Source: Pseudonocardia terrae (GTDB lineage Bacteria; Actinomycetota; Actinomycetes; Mycobacteriales; Pseudonocardiaceae). Taken from it: DNA of 64,000 nt. A program made the translations under genes and the position numbers. How positions within the stretch are numbered: position 1 is the first letter of the stretch; each line of letters opens with the position of its first letter. The DNA is taken from the NCBI RefSeq assembly GCF_021343995.1, contig NZ_JAJTTE010000004.1:1-64000 (forward strand), given 5' to 3'. Positions 46,582 through 57,637 of the stretch are shown here, one piece after another. The notes below the pieces were generated by a model. The model was given only the letters and a program-made list of their open reading frames with translations. It ran no database searches and was not told where the DNA came from.

Positions 46582-47589
46582 TCAGCGCCGGCGCAGCCCG
46601 CGACGCCGTTCGGTGCTCGGCATGCGGCGCGCCTGCCCGCCCAGCGGGCGCATCGGCCGGATCGGACGCGAGGGGCCGGAGTCGAACGGCTCGACGGGGT
46701 CCTCGGCGCTGCGGCGCCGCACGATACCGCCCATGCCCCGGGCGACGGCCATCGTCCGGCCGGCGACGCGGCGGCGCAGCGGCGGGCGCAGGCCCAGCCG
46801 GCGGGCCGACCGGGCGGCCCGGGCGACGGCCCGGCGCTCGCGCACCGGCACGCCCCACGCCTCCGGGTGCCGCTCCAGCCACTTGTAGCGGTACACCGTG
46901 TACGGGATGAGCAGCAGATAACCGACGCCGATCAGGGCCATCCCGAGGAACGGCGCGGTCAGCAGGATCGCCGCGGCCACCCCGACCAGCACCAGCAGCG
47001 GCGCGATCCACCGCGGCCGCACCCGCGCCGTCTTCAGCGAGAGCGTGGGGATGCGGCTGACCATCAGCGCCGCGGTGCACAGCGCCCACACCCCCACCGT
47101 GACCGGCGAGGACCACCAGCCGGGCCCGAAGTGCAGGAAGAGGTACAGCGGGATGCCCGCCGTGAGCGCGGCCGCCGGGGCCGGGACCCCGACGAAGAAC
47201 TCCTTGGCGAACGGCGGCTGGTCCTCGTCGTCGATCAGGGTGTTGAAGCGGGCCAGCCGCAGGGCCATGCAGACGGCGAAGATCAGCGCGACCACCCAGC
47301 CGAGCCGGGTGCCCTGCAGGGCCCAGATGTAGAGGACGAGCGCCGGCGCGACGCCGAAGGACACCAGGTCCGCCAGCGAGTCCAGCTCCTGCCCGATGCG
47401 GCTGCTGGCGTCGAGGAGACGGGCCAGTCCGCCGTCGAGGGCGTCGCACAGGGCGGCCGCGCCCGCGGCGGCGATGCACAGCTCGAACCGGCCGTGCAGC
47501 GCGAAGTTGACCGCGGAGAGCCCGGCGCAGAGCGCGAGGACGGTGACCGCGTTGGGCAGCAGCCGCACGCCCGCCTGGTAGGTGTTCAC
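46582..47589 (-). CDS. pssA: CDP-diacylglycerol-serine O-phosphatidyltransferase PssA
   Basis: A 335-residue membrane enzyme that makes phosphatidylserine from CDP-diacylglycerol and serine. The CDP-alcohol phosphotransferase signature DG-X2-AR-X8-G-X3-D-X3-D is present as DALDGGLARLLDASSRIGQ and following residues near 50. Six or more hydrophobic helices follow, then a basic, probably disordered tail from about 235 (RRLGLRPPLRRRVAG). The GTG start overlaps the psd stop (GTGA), so the two steps of phosphatidylethanolamine synthesis are coupled. Confidence 0.92.
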   Translation of the reverse strand: MNTYQAGVRLLPNAVTVLALCAGLSAVNFALHGRFELCIAAAGAAALCDALDGGLARLLDASSRIGQELDSLADLVSFGVAPALVLYIWALQGTRLGWVVALIFAVCMALRLARFNTLIDDEDQPPFAKEFFVGVPAPAAALTAGIPLYLFLHFGPGWWSSPVTVGVWALCTAALMVSRIPTLSLKTARVRPRWIAPLLVLVGVAAAILLTAPFLGMALIGVGYLLLIPYTVYRYKWLERHPEAWGVPVRERRAVARAARSARRLGLRPPLRRRVAGRTMAVARGMGGIVRRRSAEDPVEPFDSGPSRPIRPMRPLGGQARRMPSTERRRGLRRR

Positions 47590-48452
47590 GGCCGGCCCTT
47601 CTCCCCGGCGTCCTGCACCACGGCGTCCTGCACCACGGCGTCCTCCACCACGGCGTCCGTCACCGGGCCGTCCTTCTCGACGGCCAGATTCGCCAGGACG
47701 GTCTCGCCGCCGATGGTGCGCTGTCCCACCGACACCTCGGGCGCGACGCCCGGCGGCAGATAGGTGTCGACGCGCGAGCCGAAGCGGATGAGTCCGTAGG
47801 TCTCGCCGGCGGCGACCTCGTCGCCCGGCTGCACGTCGCAGCGGATGCGCCGCGCCAGCAGCCCGGCGATCTGGACGACGCCGACCAGGTGCCCGGTCTG
47901 CGTCTCCAGGACCAGCCCGTTGCGCTCGTTGTCCTCGCTGGCCTTGTCCAGGTCCGCGGAGAGGAAGGCGCCGGGGCGGTACTCGACCGAGCGGATCCGG
48001 CCGTGCATCGGGATGCGCTGGACGTGCACGTCGAGCACGGAGAGGAAGACGCTGACCCGGGTGACCGGCTCGCGCGGCAGGTCGAGCTCCGCGGGCGGGA
48101 CCACCTCGGAGATCAGCGCGACGGTGCCGTCGGCCGGTGCGAGGACGGCCCCCGGGCGCAGCGGCGGCACGCGGCGCGGCGCGCGGAAGAAGGCGGCCGT
48201 CGCGACGGTGGCCAGCAGACCGGCGCCGGTGCCCCGGCCGGTCAGCAGCCGGACGGCGCCGGCCGAAGCCGCGACGGCGGCGATGACCGGACGGCCGCCG
48301 GGGTGCAGCGGCGGGACGGCCTCGCGGACCAGCTTGGCCGCGTGCAGCAGCGGGTTCTCGCCACCGGTGGCGGGCGGCGCGCCCGCCGGGTGCAGCTCGG
48401 GCCTGTCCCCGGGGGCGCCCGGGGACGGGGTCGCGGGGGTGGTCGCGGCCAT
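47586..48452 (-). CDS. psd: phosphatidylserine decarboxylase
   Basis: A 288-residue pyruvoyl enzyme that converts phosphatidylserine to phosphatidylethanolamine. A hydrophobic stretch lies near residues 55-85. The core contains FLSVLDVHVQRIPMHGRI near 142 and the self-cleavage site LIRFGSRVDTYLP near 225, where the Ser of GS becomes the pyruvoyl group. The C-terminal tail TDAVVEDAVVQDAVVQDAG comes from 15-bp tandem DNA repeats and is not part of the family. The ATG at 48452 is chosen; no strong ribosome site decides the start. Confidence 0.92.
   Translation of the reverse strand: MAATTPATPSPGAPGDRPELHPAGAPPATGGENPLLHAAKLVREAVPPLHPGGRPVIAAVAASAGAVRLLTGRGTGAGLLATVATAAFFRAPRRVPPLRPGAVLAPADGTVALISEVVPPAELDLPREPVTRVSVFLSVLDVHVQRIPMHGRIRSVEYRPGAFLSADLDKASEDNERNGLVLETQTGHLVGVVQIAGLLARRIRCDVQPGDEVAAGETYGLIRFGSRVDTYLPPGVAPEVSVGQRTIGGETVLANLAVEKDGPVTDAVVEDAVVQDAVVQDAGEKGRP
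47605..47660. repeat. 15-bp tandem repeats in the psd 3' end
   Basis: About four units of CACCACGGCGTCCTG encode the repeated VVQDA residues at the end of the Psd protein. Confidence 0.7.
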
Positions 48453-52026
<3,574 letters not shown>

Positions 52027-52072
52027 GCGGAGCTCGCTCCAGCTCTGCGTCCTGCCACTCGCGCAGTACGTC

Positions 52073-52110
52073 CCGCGGGGGCGGTGGGCTTCGGCCCGCC
52101 GCCCCCGCGG
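52073..52110 (+). terminator. groEL terminator
   Basis: A 17-bp stem from CCGCGGGGGCGG (52073) to its complement ending at 52110, closed by a stable TTCG loop, 46 bases after the groEL stop. Confidence 0.85.
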
Positions 52111-52242
52111 CGTTCTCGGGTTGGCTTCCACGGGGTGCGTCGGCAGGGGTGTCGCGTGGCTCGGGGTGTCGGGTGTCTCGGGATGCCGGTGGCTGAGGTG
52201 TTGGGGCGCGGGGCCCAGGTGACGGGCAGGTGGCCCGGGTCT

Positions 52243-52290
52243 GTTGAGTGGCTCGGGTTGTCGAGTGGCCGGGGTTGTCGAGTGGCTCGG
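52243..52290. repeat. short GTTGTCGAGTGGCTCGG repeats
   Basis: Three imperfect units of about 17 bases between the groEL terminator and a small membrane-protein gene. No other feature is visible in 52111-52294. Confidence 0.5.
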
Positions 52291-52294
52291 TGGC

Positions 52295-52723
52295 TCAGCC
52301 GGCCGTCCACAGCCAGATGCCGCCGCCGGCGACGAGGAGGGTCGGGACCAGCGCGACCAGCACCGGCCAGACCCGCCGCGCTCCCCGCGTCGCGAACCAG
52401 AAGCCGACCGGCCAGGCGGTGGCGACCACACCCATGACCGCGCCGAACACCACGCCGCCCGCGTCGCCGAGGCCGAGCCCGAACGCGATCCCCATCAGGG
52501 CGAACAAGGCGGGCCAGAGGGCACAGAGGACCGTGAGGGTGAGCCCGGCGATCCGGGTCGCGAGCACAGCGCCGGGCGCCGGCGGACGCCCCTTCGGCAC
52601 GCCCTCGGGCAGGCCCGCGGGGTGGGCGGGCAGCCGGAGCGCAGGAACGCCCGCTCGCGGAGGTGAACCGACGGGCGGGTTCCACCGCGCCGCGCCGGGA
52701 TCGTGGTGCGGTGTCGTGGTCAC
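52295..52723 (-). CDS. small hypothetical membrane protein
   Basis: A 142-residue protein with a Pro/Arg-rich N-terminus of about 50 residues and three hydrophobic helices: AGLTLTVLCALWPALFALMG, the following GGVVFGAVMGVVATAWPVGF, and VWPVLVALVPTLLVAGGGIW near the end. The GTG at 52723 (VTTTPHHDPGAAR) is the likely start. No family recognised. It is convergent with groEL. Confidence 0.6.
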   Translation of the reverse strand: MTTTPHHDPGAARWNPPVGSPPRAGVPALRLPAHPAGLPEGVPKGRPPAPGAVLATRIAGLTLTVLCALWPALFALMGIAFGLGLGDAGGVVFGAVMGVVATAWPVGFWFATRGARRVWPVLVALVPTLLVAGGGIWLWTAG

Positions 52724-52896
52724 GGGCCCGACGCTACGAACCCGCAGGTCGCCGGGCAGTCGTGCCACCACCACACCACCCTACGGCCACCCAGTGATGT
52801 ATCGCCCTGCGGCGATATGTCGCCCTGCGACCATCCGGTGATCCGTCCGGGAGTCGCCTCACGGTCGCCGCAGCAGCACTGTGACACTCACCCTCC

Positions 52897-53539
52897 TTGA
52901 TCATTCCGGCCCCAACAGGATCGCTGGCCCGGCAGCCTTCCCGTGACGCTAGAAATGATCACACCAGCCCCGCCGGCGCAGCACCGGGCCACGGCCGCGC
53001 ATCCGCAGCCGCAGCCGGAACTCACTCGAGCAAGATCGTTCCGAGCGAGACGGGATCGCTGGCCCGACAGCTCTCCCGCGACACTCGTAGGACCACGGTC
53101 GTGACGGACAGGTCTCCCGTGACGCTCGTAGGACCAAGATCATTGCGGGCGCGACAGAATCGCTGATCCCGCATCCCTCTCGTGACGCCGGGAGGAAGAA
53201 TCATTCGAGTTCGACGAAATCTCCGGCTGCGACGGGTTCACTGGTGCGGCTGCCGTGACTCGCAGGAGCAAGATCGTTCCCAGCGCGACGAGATCGCTGA
53301 TCCGACAGCTCTCCCGTCGCACTCGCAGGCCAAAGTCGTTGCGAGCGTGACAGGATCACTGGTCCGACAGCCCTCCCGTGGCGCTCGGAACGATCACACG
53401 CTCCACCAGCCCGGCCAGCCCAACTCAGTGCTGGACCGGGCCCGCGCACCCGCAAGCATCGCTCACCGGAACATGATCGTTCCGAGGCTGCCACTGTCGC
53501 TGTCGACGCGGCACTCCTGTGACGCTCGAAGCGATCACA
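52897..53539. repeat. tandem array of about eight 62-70-bp palindrome-ended repeats
   Basis: Units begin with a form of TGATCGTTCCGAG and end with its inverse CTCGGAACGATCA. The middle contains GGATCGCTGGCCCGACAG and CTCCCGTGACGCTCG. Unit starts are near 52897, 53031, 53093, 53133, 53196, 53268, 53330 and 53471; some are truncated. The 811-base stretch between the small membrane protein and the DUF559 gene consists mainly of this array, with no gene visible. The last unit runs into the stop codon of the DUF559 gene. Confidence 0.85.
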
Positions 53540-54236
53540 GGTGCCCTGCGAGCCGCTCCGGGTCGAGGCCGCGCACCCGACAGGCCGCCTCCAGCTCGCG
53601 GCGGACCCTCGCCGCCACGCGCTCCGGGTGCCGATGGACCTCGACCGCCGAGAACCGCACGACCCGCCAACCTGCTCGGGCGAGATGGGCCTCCCGGGCC
53701 AGATCGCGCAATGCGCGTGTCGGGTCGAGATGGTCGCCGCCGTTGTACTCGAACGCGAGCAGCAATGCGGGGTAGGAGAGGTCGAGCGCGTAGGGCCCGA
53801 CAGGGTGCTGGAGGGTCGGACACGGCAGGCCCGCGTCGGCGATTGCGAGCCGGATGCGGGTCTCCATCGGCGAGCCCGAGCGCCGGTCCGCGCGGCGCAC
53901 GATCTCCGGCAGCCGTGCGCTTCCGCGGGCACCGAGATGCCGCGTCCGCATCACCAGCAGTTCGTCCGGCTCGAACTCCCCCACTCTGGCCAGCGCGTCG
54001 ACCGCCACGATCGCGTCCGAGAGGGTGCAGCGGCAGGCGAGGTCGAAGGCGGTGCGCCTGGCCGAGGTCACCCGCACGCCTGCGACGCCGGTGATCTCGT
54101 CCGCGAAGAGCCGGCCGCGGCGGACTCTCAGCCCCGGTTGTCCGCGCTGCTGCCCACCGGGCACCACGACGTCGACGAGCGCGTCCGGCGGGCCGCACGA
54201 GGCCTCTTGGACGGAACCCTGCCCCAGCTCGTTCAT
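53535..54236 (-). CDS. DUF559 (Vsr-like endonuclease fold) protein framed by repeats
   Basis: A 233-residue protein. The N-terminal half resembles AbiEi-like domains seen in this family (VTSARRTAFDLACRCTLSDA near residue 75). The C-terminal half is a DUF559 / PD-(D/E)XK-like domain: ETRIRLAIADAGLPCPTLQH, the acidic YALDLSYPALLLAFEYNGGD near 165, and WRVVRFSAVEVHRHPERVAA. Possible catalytic residues are the D of ALDLSYP and E of FEYNG. The ATG at 54236 lies at the border of a palindromic repeat and the TGA stop is the first three bases of another, so the frame exactly fills the space between two repeat units. DNA cleavage is possible but unproven. Confidence 0.78.
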   Translation of the reverse strand: MNELGQGSVQEASCGPPDALVDVVVPGGQQRGQPGLRVRRGRLFADEITGVAGVRVTSARRTAFDLACRCTLSDAIVAVDALARVGEFEPDELLVMRTRHLGARGSARLPEIVRRADRRSGSPMETRIRLAIADAGLPCPTLQHPVGPYALDLSYPALLLAFEYNGGDHLDPTRALRDLAREAHLARAGWRVVRFSAVEVHRHPERVAARVRRELEAACRVRGLDPERLAGHL

Positions 54237-54373
54237 GATCTTTCCGAGGGGGGCAGAGTGGTAGTACTGGCGACACTCCCGTGACACTCGGATCGATCAT
54301 CAGGCTCGTGATCAGTACGAAGGTCACCGGAGAGTCGCGACGACAGCGCTTCCGTGGCCGTCGGACGGATCTT
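54234..54373. repeat. two further palindrome-ended repeats upstream of the DUF559 gene
   Basis: One unit runs from ATGATCTTTCCGAG (54235) to CTCGGATCGATCA (ending 54299); a more diverged unit runs from about 54308 to 54373. They belong to the family at 52897-53539. Confidence 0.7.
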
Positions 54374-54595
54374 GACCAGCGACTGGGCCGTGGGCGGCGG
54401 ACCACAGCAGTCCGGTGGCTCGCCGCCTGATCTCGGCCGAGGGACGGGGCGAGGACCTCCCGTTCGGGCACGGTCGTGGAGCCGACTCCGGGCGCAGGCT
54501 CGACCGAACGGCTCGCCAACAGGTCGGGACGCCGGCGCTGACACGGAAGGGCCGGGGCGCTCGTGCAGCTTGCCCGGCCCTGACCTGCCGACATC

Positions 54596-54776
54596 GCGGA
54601 CTCGGCGACCCGAAACCGCCGACTCGCGCTACCGAATCCCCAACTCGCGAGGGCCCACTGTGCGACTCGCGGGAGCCCACAACCCGACTCGCCGAAGCCC
54701 ACAACCCGACTCGCGGAAGCCCACAGCGCGACTCGCGGGAGGTCAGGGCGCGACTCGCGGGCATCCCGAGCGACTC
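54596..54776. repeat. GACTCGCG-family repeat array downstream of the PspC gene
   Basis: About nine units of CGACTCGCGGGAGCCCACA with a period near 21 bases. They are the same family that interrupts the OYE-type gene at 22266-22425 and 23612-23735. The array ends at the PspC stop codon. The remainder of the gap, 54374-54595, shows no gene. Confidence 0.85.
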
Positions 54777-55028
54777 TCACTCCTCGGGCGCGAGGAACCA
54801 GGCGGCGAGGTAGAGGACGATCCCGAAGCCGAAGCCGAGGACGGTCAGGGCGACGAGCGCGATCCGGATGAGGCCGGCGTCGACGTCCAGGCTCTCGGCG
54901 AGCCCGCCGCACACACCGGCGAGCATCTTGTCCGAGCGGCTGCGGTGCAGCCGGAAGGGCTTCTGCTCCCGCGGGGCGGGGACGACGATCGGCTGGTCGG
55001 GGGTGGCGGTGGTGGTCTGCTGTTCCAT
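54777..55028 (-). CDS. PspC-domain membrane protein
   Basis: An 83-residue protein with a PspC (phage shock protein C) domain: FRLHRSRSDKMLAGVCGGLA near residue 28, then a transmembrane helix VALTVLGFGFGIVLYLAAWF ending LAPEE. Small PspC proteins are membrane-stress sensors or toxins in enterobacteria; in actinobacteria many act with two-component systems. The ATG at 55028 is preferred. The stop codon borders the GACTCGCG repeats. Confidence 0.88.
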   Translation of the reverse strand: MEQQTTTATPDQPIVVPAPREQKPFRLHRSRSDKMLAGVCGGLAESLDVDAGLIRIALVALTVLGFGFGIVLYLAAWFLAPEE

Positions 55029-55103
55029 GACCACGAGCCTGCCGCCGACGGGCGGCCCGCACCTCGAGGTCGGCCCCGGATCCCTCCCGGAGACCGACCC
55101 GGA

Positions 55104-55322
55104 TCAGCCCCGGGGTCGGCGGGGTTCCGGGGTCCGGGGCGTGCGCCCGCCCGTGCCCGGCCAGGACGGGTCCTGCTCGGGTGCCGGCGCCGGGCGCGGG
55201 AAGGGGTCCTCGGGGACCTGCCGGTCCCGCAGCCGCACCATCCGGCCGACGAGCACCGCGACGACCAGGGCGACGACCACCCAGGCCAGCACCCCGACGA
55301 CGACCCAGCCGGCGACGGACAT
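55104..55322 (-). CDS. small single-pass membrane protein
   Basis: A 72-residue protein: MSVAGWVVVGVLAWVVVALV begins a transmembrane helix up to about residue 27, followed by a cytoplasmic-type basic and Pro-rich tail (RLRDRQVPEDPFPRPAPAPE). No family recognised. It is 75 bases upstream of the PspC gene on the same strand. Confidence 0.5.
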   Translation of the reverse strand: MSVAGWVVVGVLAWVVVALVVAVLVGRMVRLRDRQVPEDPFPRPAPAPEQDPSWPGTGGRTPRTPEPRRPRG

Positions 55323-55437
55323 TCTCGGCTCCCTGTCACGGTTGCGCCACCGAGTGTCCACGACCTGGCCTTTCCGCGCACGGCCGCATCGGGGTGAGGC
55401 GGTACCCCCGTCCCGGGGAACCGCCGTCACGCTCCGG

Positions 55438-57099
55438 TCAGCCGATCTCGGGCAGGGCCGGTCCGAGCAGGTCGTCCGCGTCCACGATGCGGTAGGCGTA
55501 CCCCTGCTCGGCGAGGAACCGCTGACGGTGGGCCGCGTAGTCGGTGTCGAGGGTGTCCCGCGACACGACCGAGTAGAAGTGCGCCTGCCGGCCGTCGCCC
55601 TTCGGCCGCAGCAGCCGGCCCAGCCGTTGTGCCTCCTCCTGCCGGGACCCGAAGGTGCCGGAGACCTGCACGGCCACGGTGGCCTCGGGCAGGTCGATCG
55701 AGAAGTTGGCGACCTTGCTGACGACCAGTCGCTTCAGCTCCCCGGCGCGGAAGGCGTCGAACAGCGCCTCGCGCTCCTTGTTCTTCGTGGAGCCCTGGAT
55801 CACCGGGCAGTCCAGTACCTCGCCGAGCTCGTCGAGCTGGTCGAGGTAGGCGCCGATGACCAGCGTCGGCTCGTCCGGGTGCCGGTCCAGGATGGCCTTG
55901 ACGACGGGCAGCTTGGTGCGCGCGGTCGAGGCCATCCGGTACCGCTCCTCGGCCTCCGCCGTGGCGTAGCCGAGCCGCTCGCTCTCCGTGAGCGTGACCC
56001 GGACCTCGGTGCACTCGGCGGGCGCGATCCAGCCCTGCTGCTCGATGTCTCGCCACGGGGCGTCGTAGCGCTTCGGGCCGATCAGGGAGAAGACGTCGCC
56101 CTCCCGGCCGTCCTCCCGGACCAGGGTCGCGGTCAGGCCGAGCCGACGGCGGGACTGCAGGTCCGCCGTCATGCGGAAGACCGGCGCGGGCAGCAGGTGC
56201 ACCTCGTCGTAGACGACCAGGCCCCAGTCCCGGGAGTCGAACAGCTCGAGGTGCTTGTACTCACCCTTGGTCCGGCGGGTGATCACCTGGTAGGTCGCGA
56301 TCGTGACCGGGCGGATCTCCTTCTTCTCGCCCGAGTACTCGCCGATCTCCTCCTCGGTCAGGCTGGTGCGCGCGACGAGCTCGCGCTTCCACTGCCGGCC
56401 CGAGACGGTGTTGGTCACCAGGATCAGGGTGGTCGCACCGGCCCGGGCCATCGCCGCTGCGCCGACGAGCGTCTTCCCCGCACCGCAGGGCAGGACGACC
56501 ACACCGGAGCCGCCGTCCCAGAACCCGTCGACGGCCTGGGCCTGGTAGTCGCGCAGGGTCCAGCCGTCCTGGACCAGTTCGATGGGGTGCGCCTCGCCGT
56601 CGACGTAGCCGGCCAGGTCCTCCGCCGGCCAGCCCACCTTGAGCAGCATCTGCTTGAGATGCCCGCGCTCCGACGGGTGGACGACGACGGTGTCCTGGTC
56701 GATCCGGGCCCCCAGCATCGGCGCGATCTTCTTCTGCCGGAGCACCTCCTCCAGCACCGCGCGGTCCAGCGCGGTCATGACCAGGCCGTGCGCGGGGTGG
56801 TTCGACAGCTGCAGGCGGCCGTACCGGCCCATGGTGTCGACGACGTCGACCAGCAGCGGCTGCGGCACGGCGTAGCGGGAGAAGCGGACGAGGGCGTCGA
56901 CGACCTGCTCGGCGTCGTGCCCCGCGGCCCGCGCGTTCCACAGCGCGAGCGGTGTGACCCGATAGGTGTGCACGTGCTCCGGCGCGCGCTCCAGCTCGGC
57001 GAAGGGGGCGATCGCCATCCGCGCGTCGTTCGCGGCGGGGTGGTCGACCTCGAGCAGGAGGGTCTTGTCGGACTGGACGATGAGTGGTCCGTCGGTCAC
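55438..57099 (-). CDS. XPB/ERCC3-type DNA helicase (Rv0861c-like)
   Basis: A 553-residue superfamily 2 helicase related to eukaryotic XPB, probably acting in DNA repair. It has the N-terminal Helicase_C_3-like damage-recognition part, then GWTLRDYQAQAVDGFW and Walker A VVVLPCGAGKTLVGAAAMA near 235, Walker B LVVYDEVHLLPAP near 300 (DEVH box), LGLTATLVREDGREGD near 325, and motif VI QEEAQRLGRLLRPKGDGRQA near 495. The GTG at 57099 begins VTDGPLIVQSDKTLLL. The length suits the actinobacterial family. It is divergent from the conservon. Confidence 0.93.
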   Translation of the reverse strand: MTDGPLIVQSDKTLLLEVDHPAANDARMAIAPFAELERAPEHVHTYRVTPLALWNARAAGHDAEQVVDALVRFSRYAVPQPLLVDVVDTMGRYGRLQLSNHPAHGLVMTALDRAVLEEVLRQKKIAPMLGARIDQDTVVVHPSERGHLKQMLLKVGWPAEDLAGYVDGEAHPIELVQDGWTLRDYQAQAVDGFWDGGSGVVVLPCGAGKTLVGAAAMARAGATTLILVTNTVSGRQWKRELVARTSLTEEEIGEYSGEKKEIRPVTIATYQVITRRTKGEYKHLELFDSRDWGLVVYDEVHLLPAPVFRMTADLQSRRRLGLTATLVREDGREGDVFSLIGPKRYDAPWRDIEQQGWIAPAECTEVRVTLTESERLGYATAEAEERYRMASTARTKLPVVKAILDRHPDEPTLVIGAYLDQLDELGEVLDCPVIQGSTKNKEREALFDAFRAGELKRLVVSKVANFSIDLPEATVAVQVSGTFGSRQEEAQRLGRLLRPKGDGRQAHFYSVVSRDTLDTDYAAHRQRFLAEQGYAYRIVDADDLLGPALPEIG

Positions 57100-57637
57100 G
57101 CGCGGATCCCTTCGGGGGTGTCGATCGGTGCACGTCCCGCCACTCATCGTGAGCCGGGCGGTCTTCCACGGACGGTGAGCGGTCGGCGACGGCGCCACCC
57201 GATCGGGGTGATGGACGAGTTCTTCGTCCAGGGCGGGCGTCGCGCCACCTCCGGCTATGCTTGCCGTGCACTGTCCGCGGTACGTACGTGTGCCACGACG
57301 ATCCTATCCCCGGTTCCGGGCGGGCGGCCTCCCCAGCGGCCGCGTGTCGCGGAAACCGCTGCACGAGAAGCGGACCGGCGGCGTCCCGGGCCCGGCCTCG
57401 GCCGGGTCGGGCCGTGCGGCCGGTCCCCGACCGGAAGGCCCAGACGATCACCGCCCCGCTCCCCGCCGGCTCCCCCGCACCGCCCCCGGCCTCGCCGAAC
57501 ACGCGTGCGAGCCGCTCGGCCACTGGCCGCTACCAACGGGCACCTCGGCTCCGCCAGGTGCCCGTGGGGCGCGAATCGTCGGGATCCCGTGTCAAGGTCG
57601 GTCAGGTCGTCGCGAGCCACATCAGGGAGACGTTGAC
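57100..57637. other. 538-base intergenic region between helicase and conservon
   Basis: No convincing gene. An AGGGAG site precedes the conservon GTG start. GTACGTAC at about 57280 is a small palindrome near the probable helicase promoter. Open frames here have no coding character. Confidence 0.5.

Noticed and set aside
52897..53539. CRISPR array
   Set aside because: The units are imperfect, 62-70 bp long, adjoin each other without unique spacers, and no cas gene is near.
53535..54236. Classical insertion sequence with transposase
   Set aside because: The product is a DUF559 protein without a DDE or Y1 transposase motif, and no target-site duplication could be shown.
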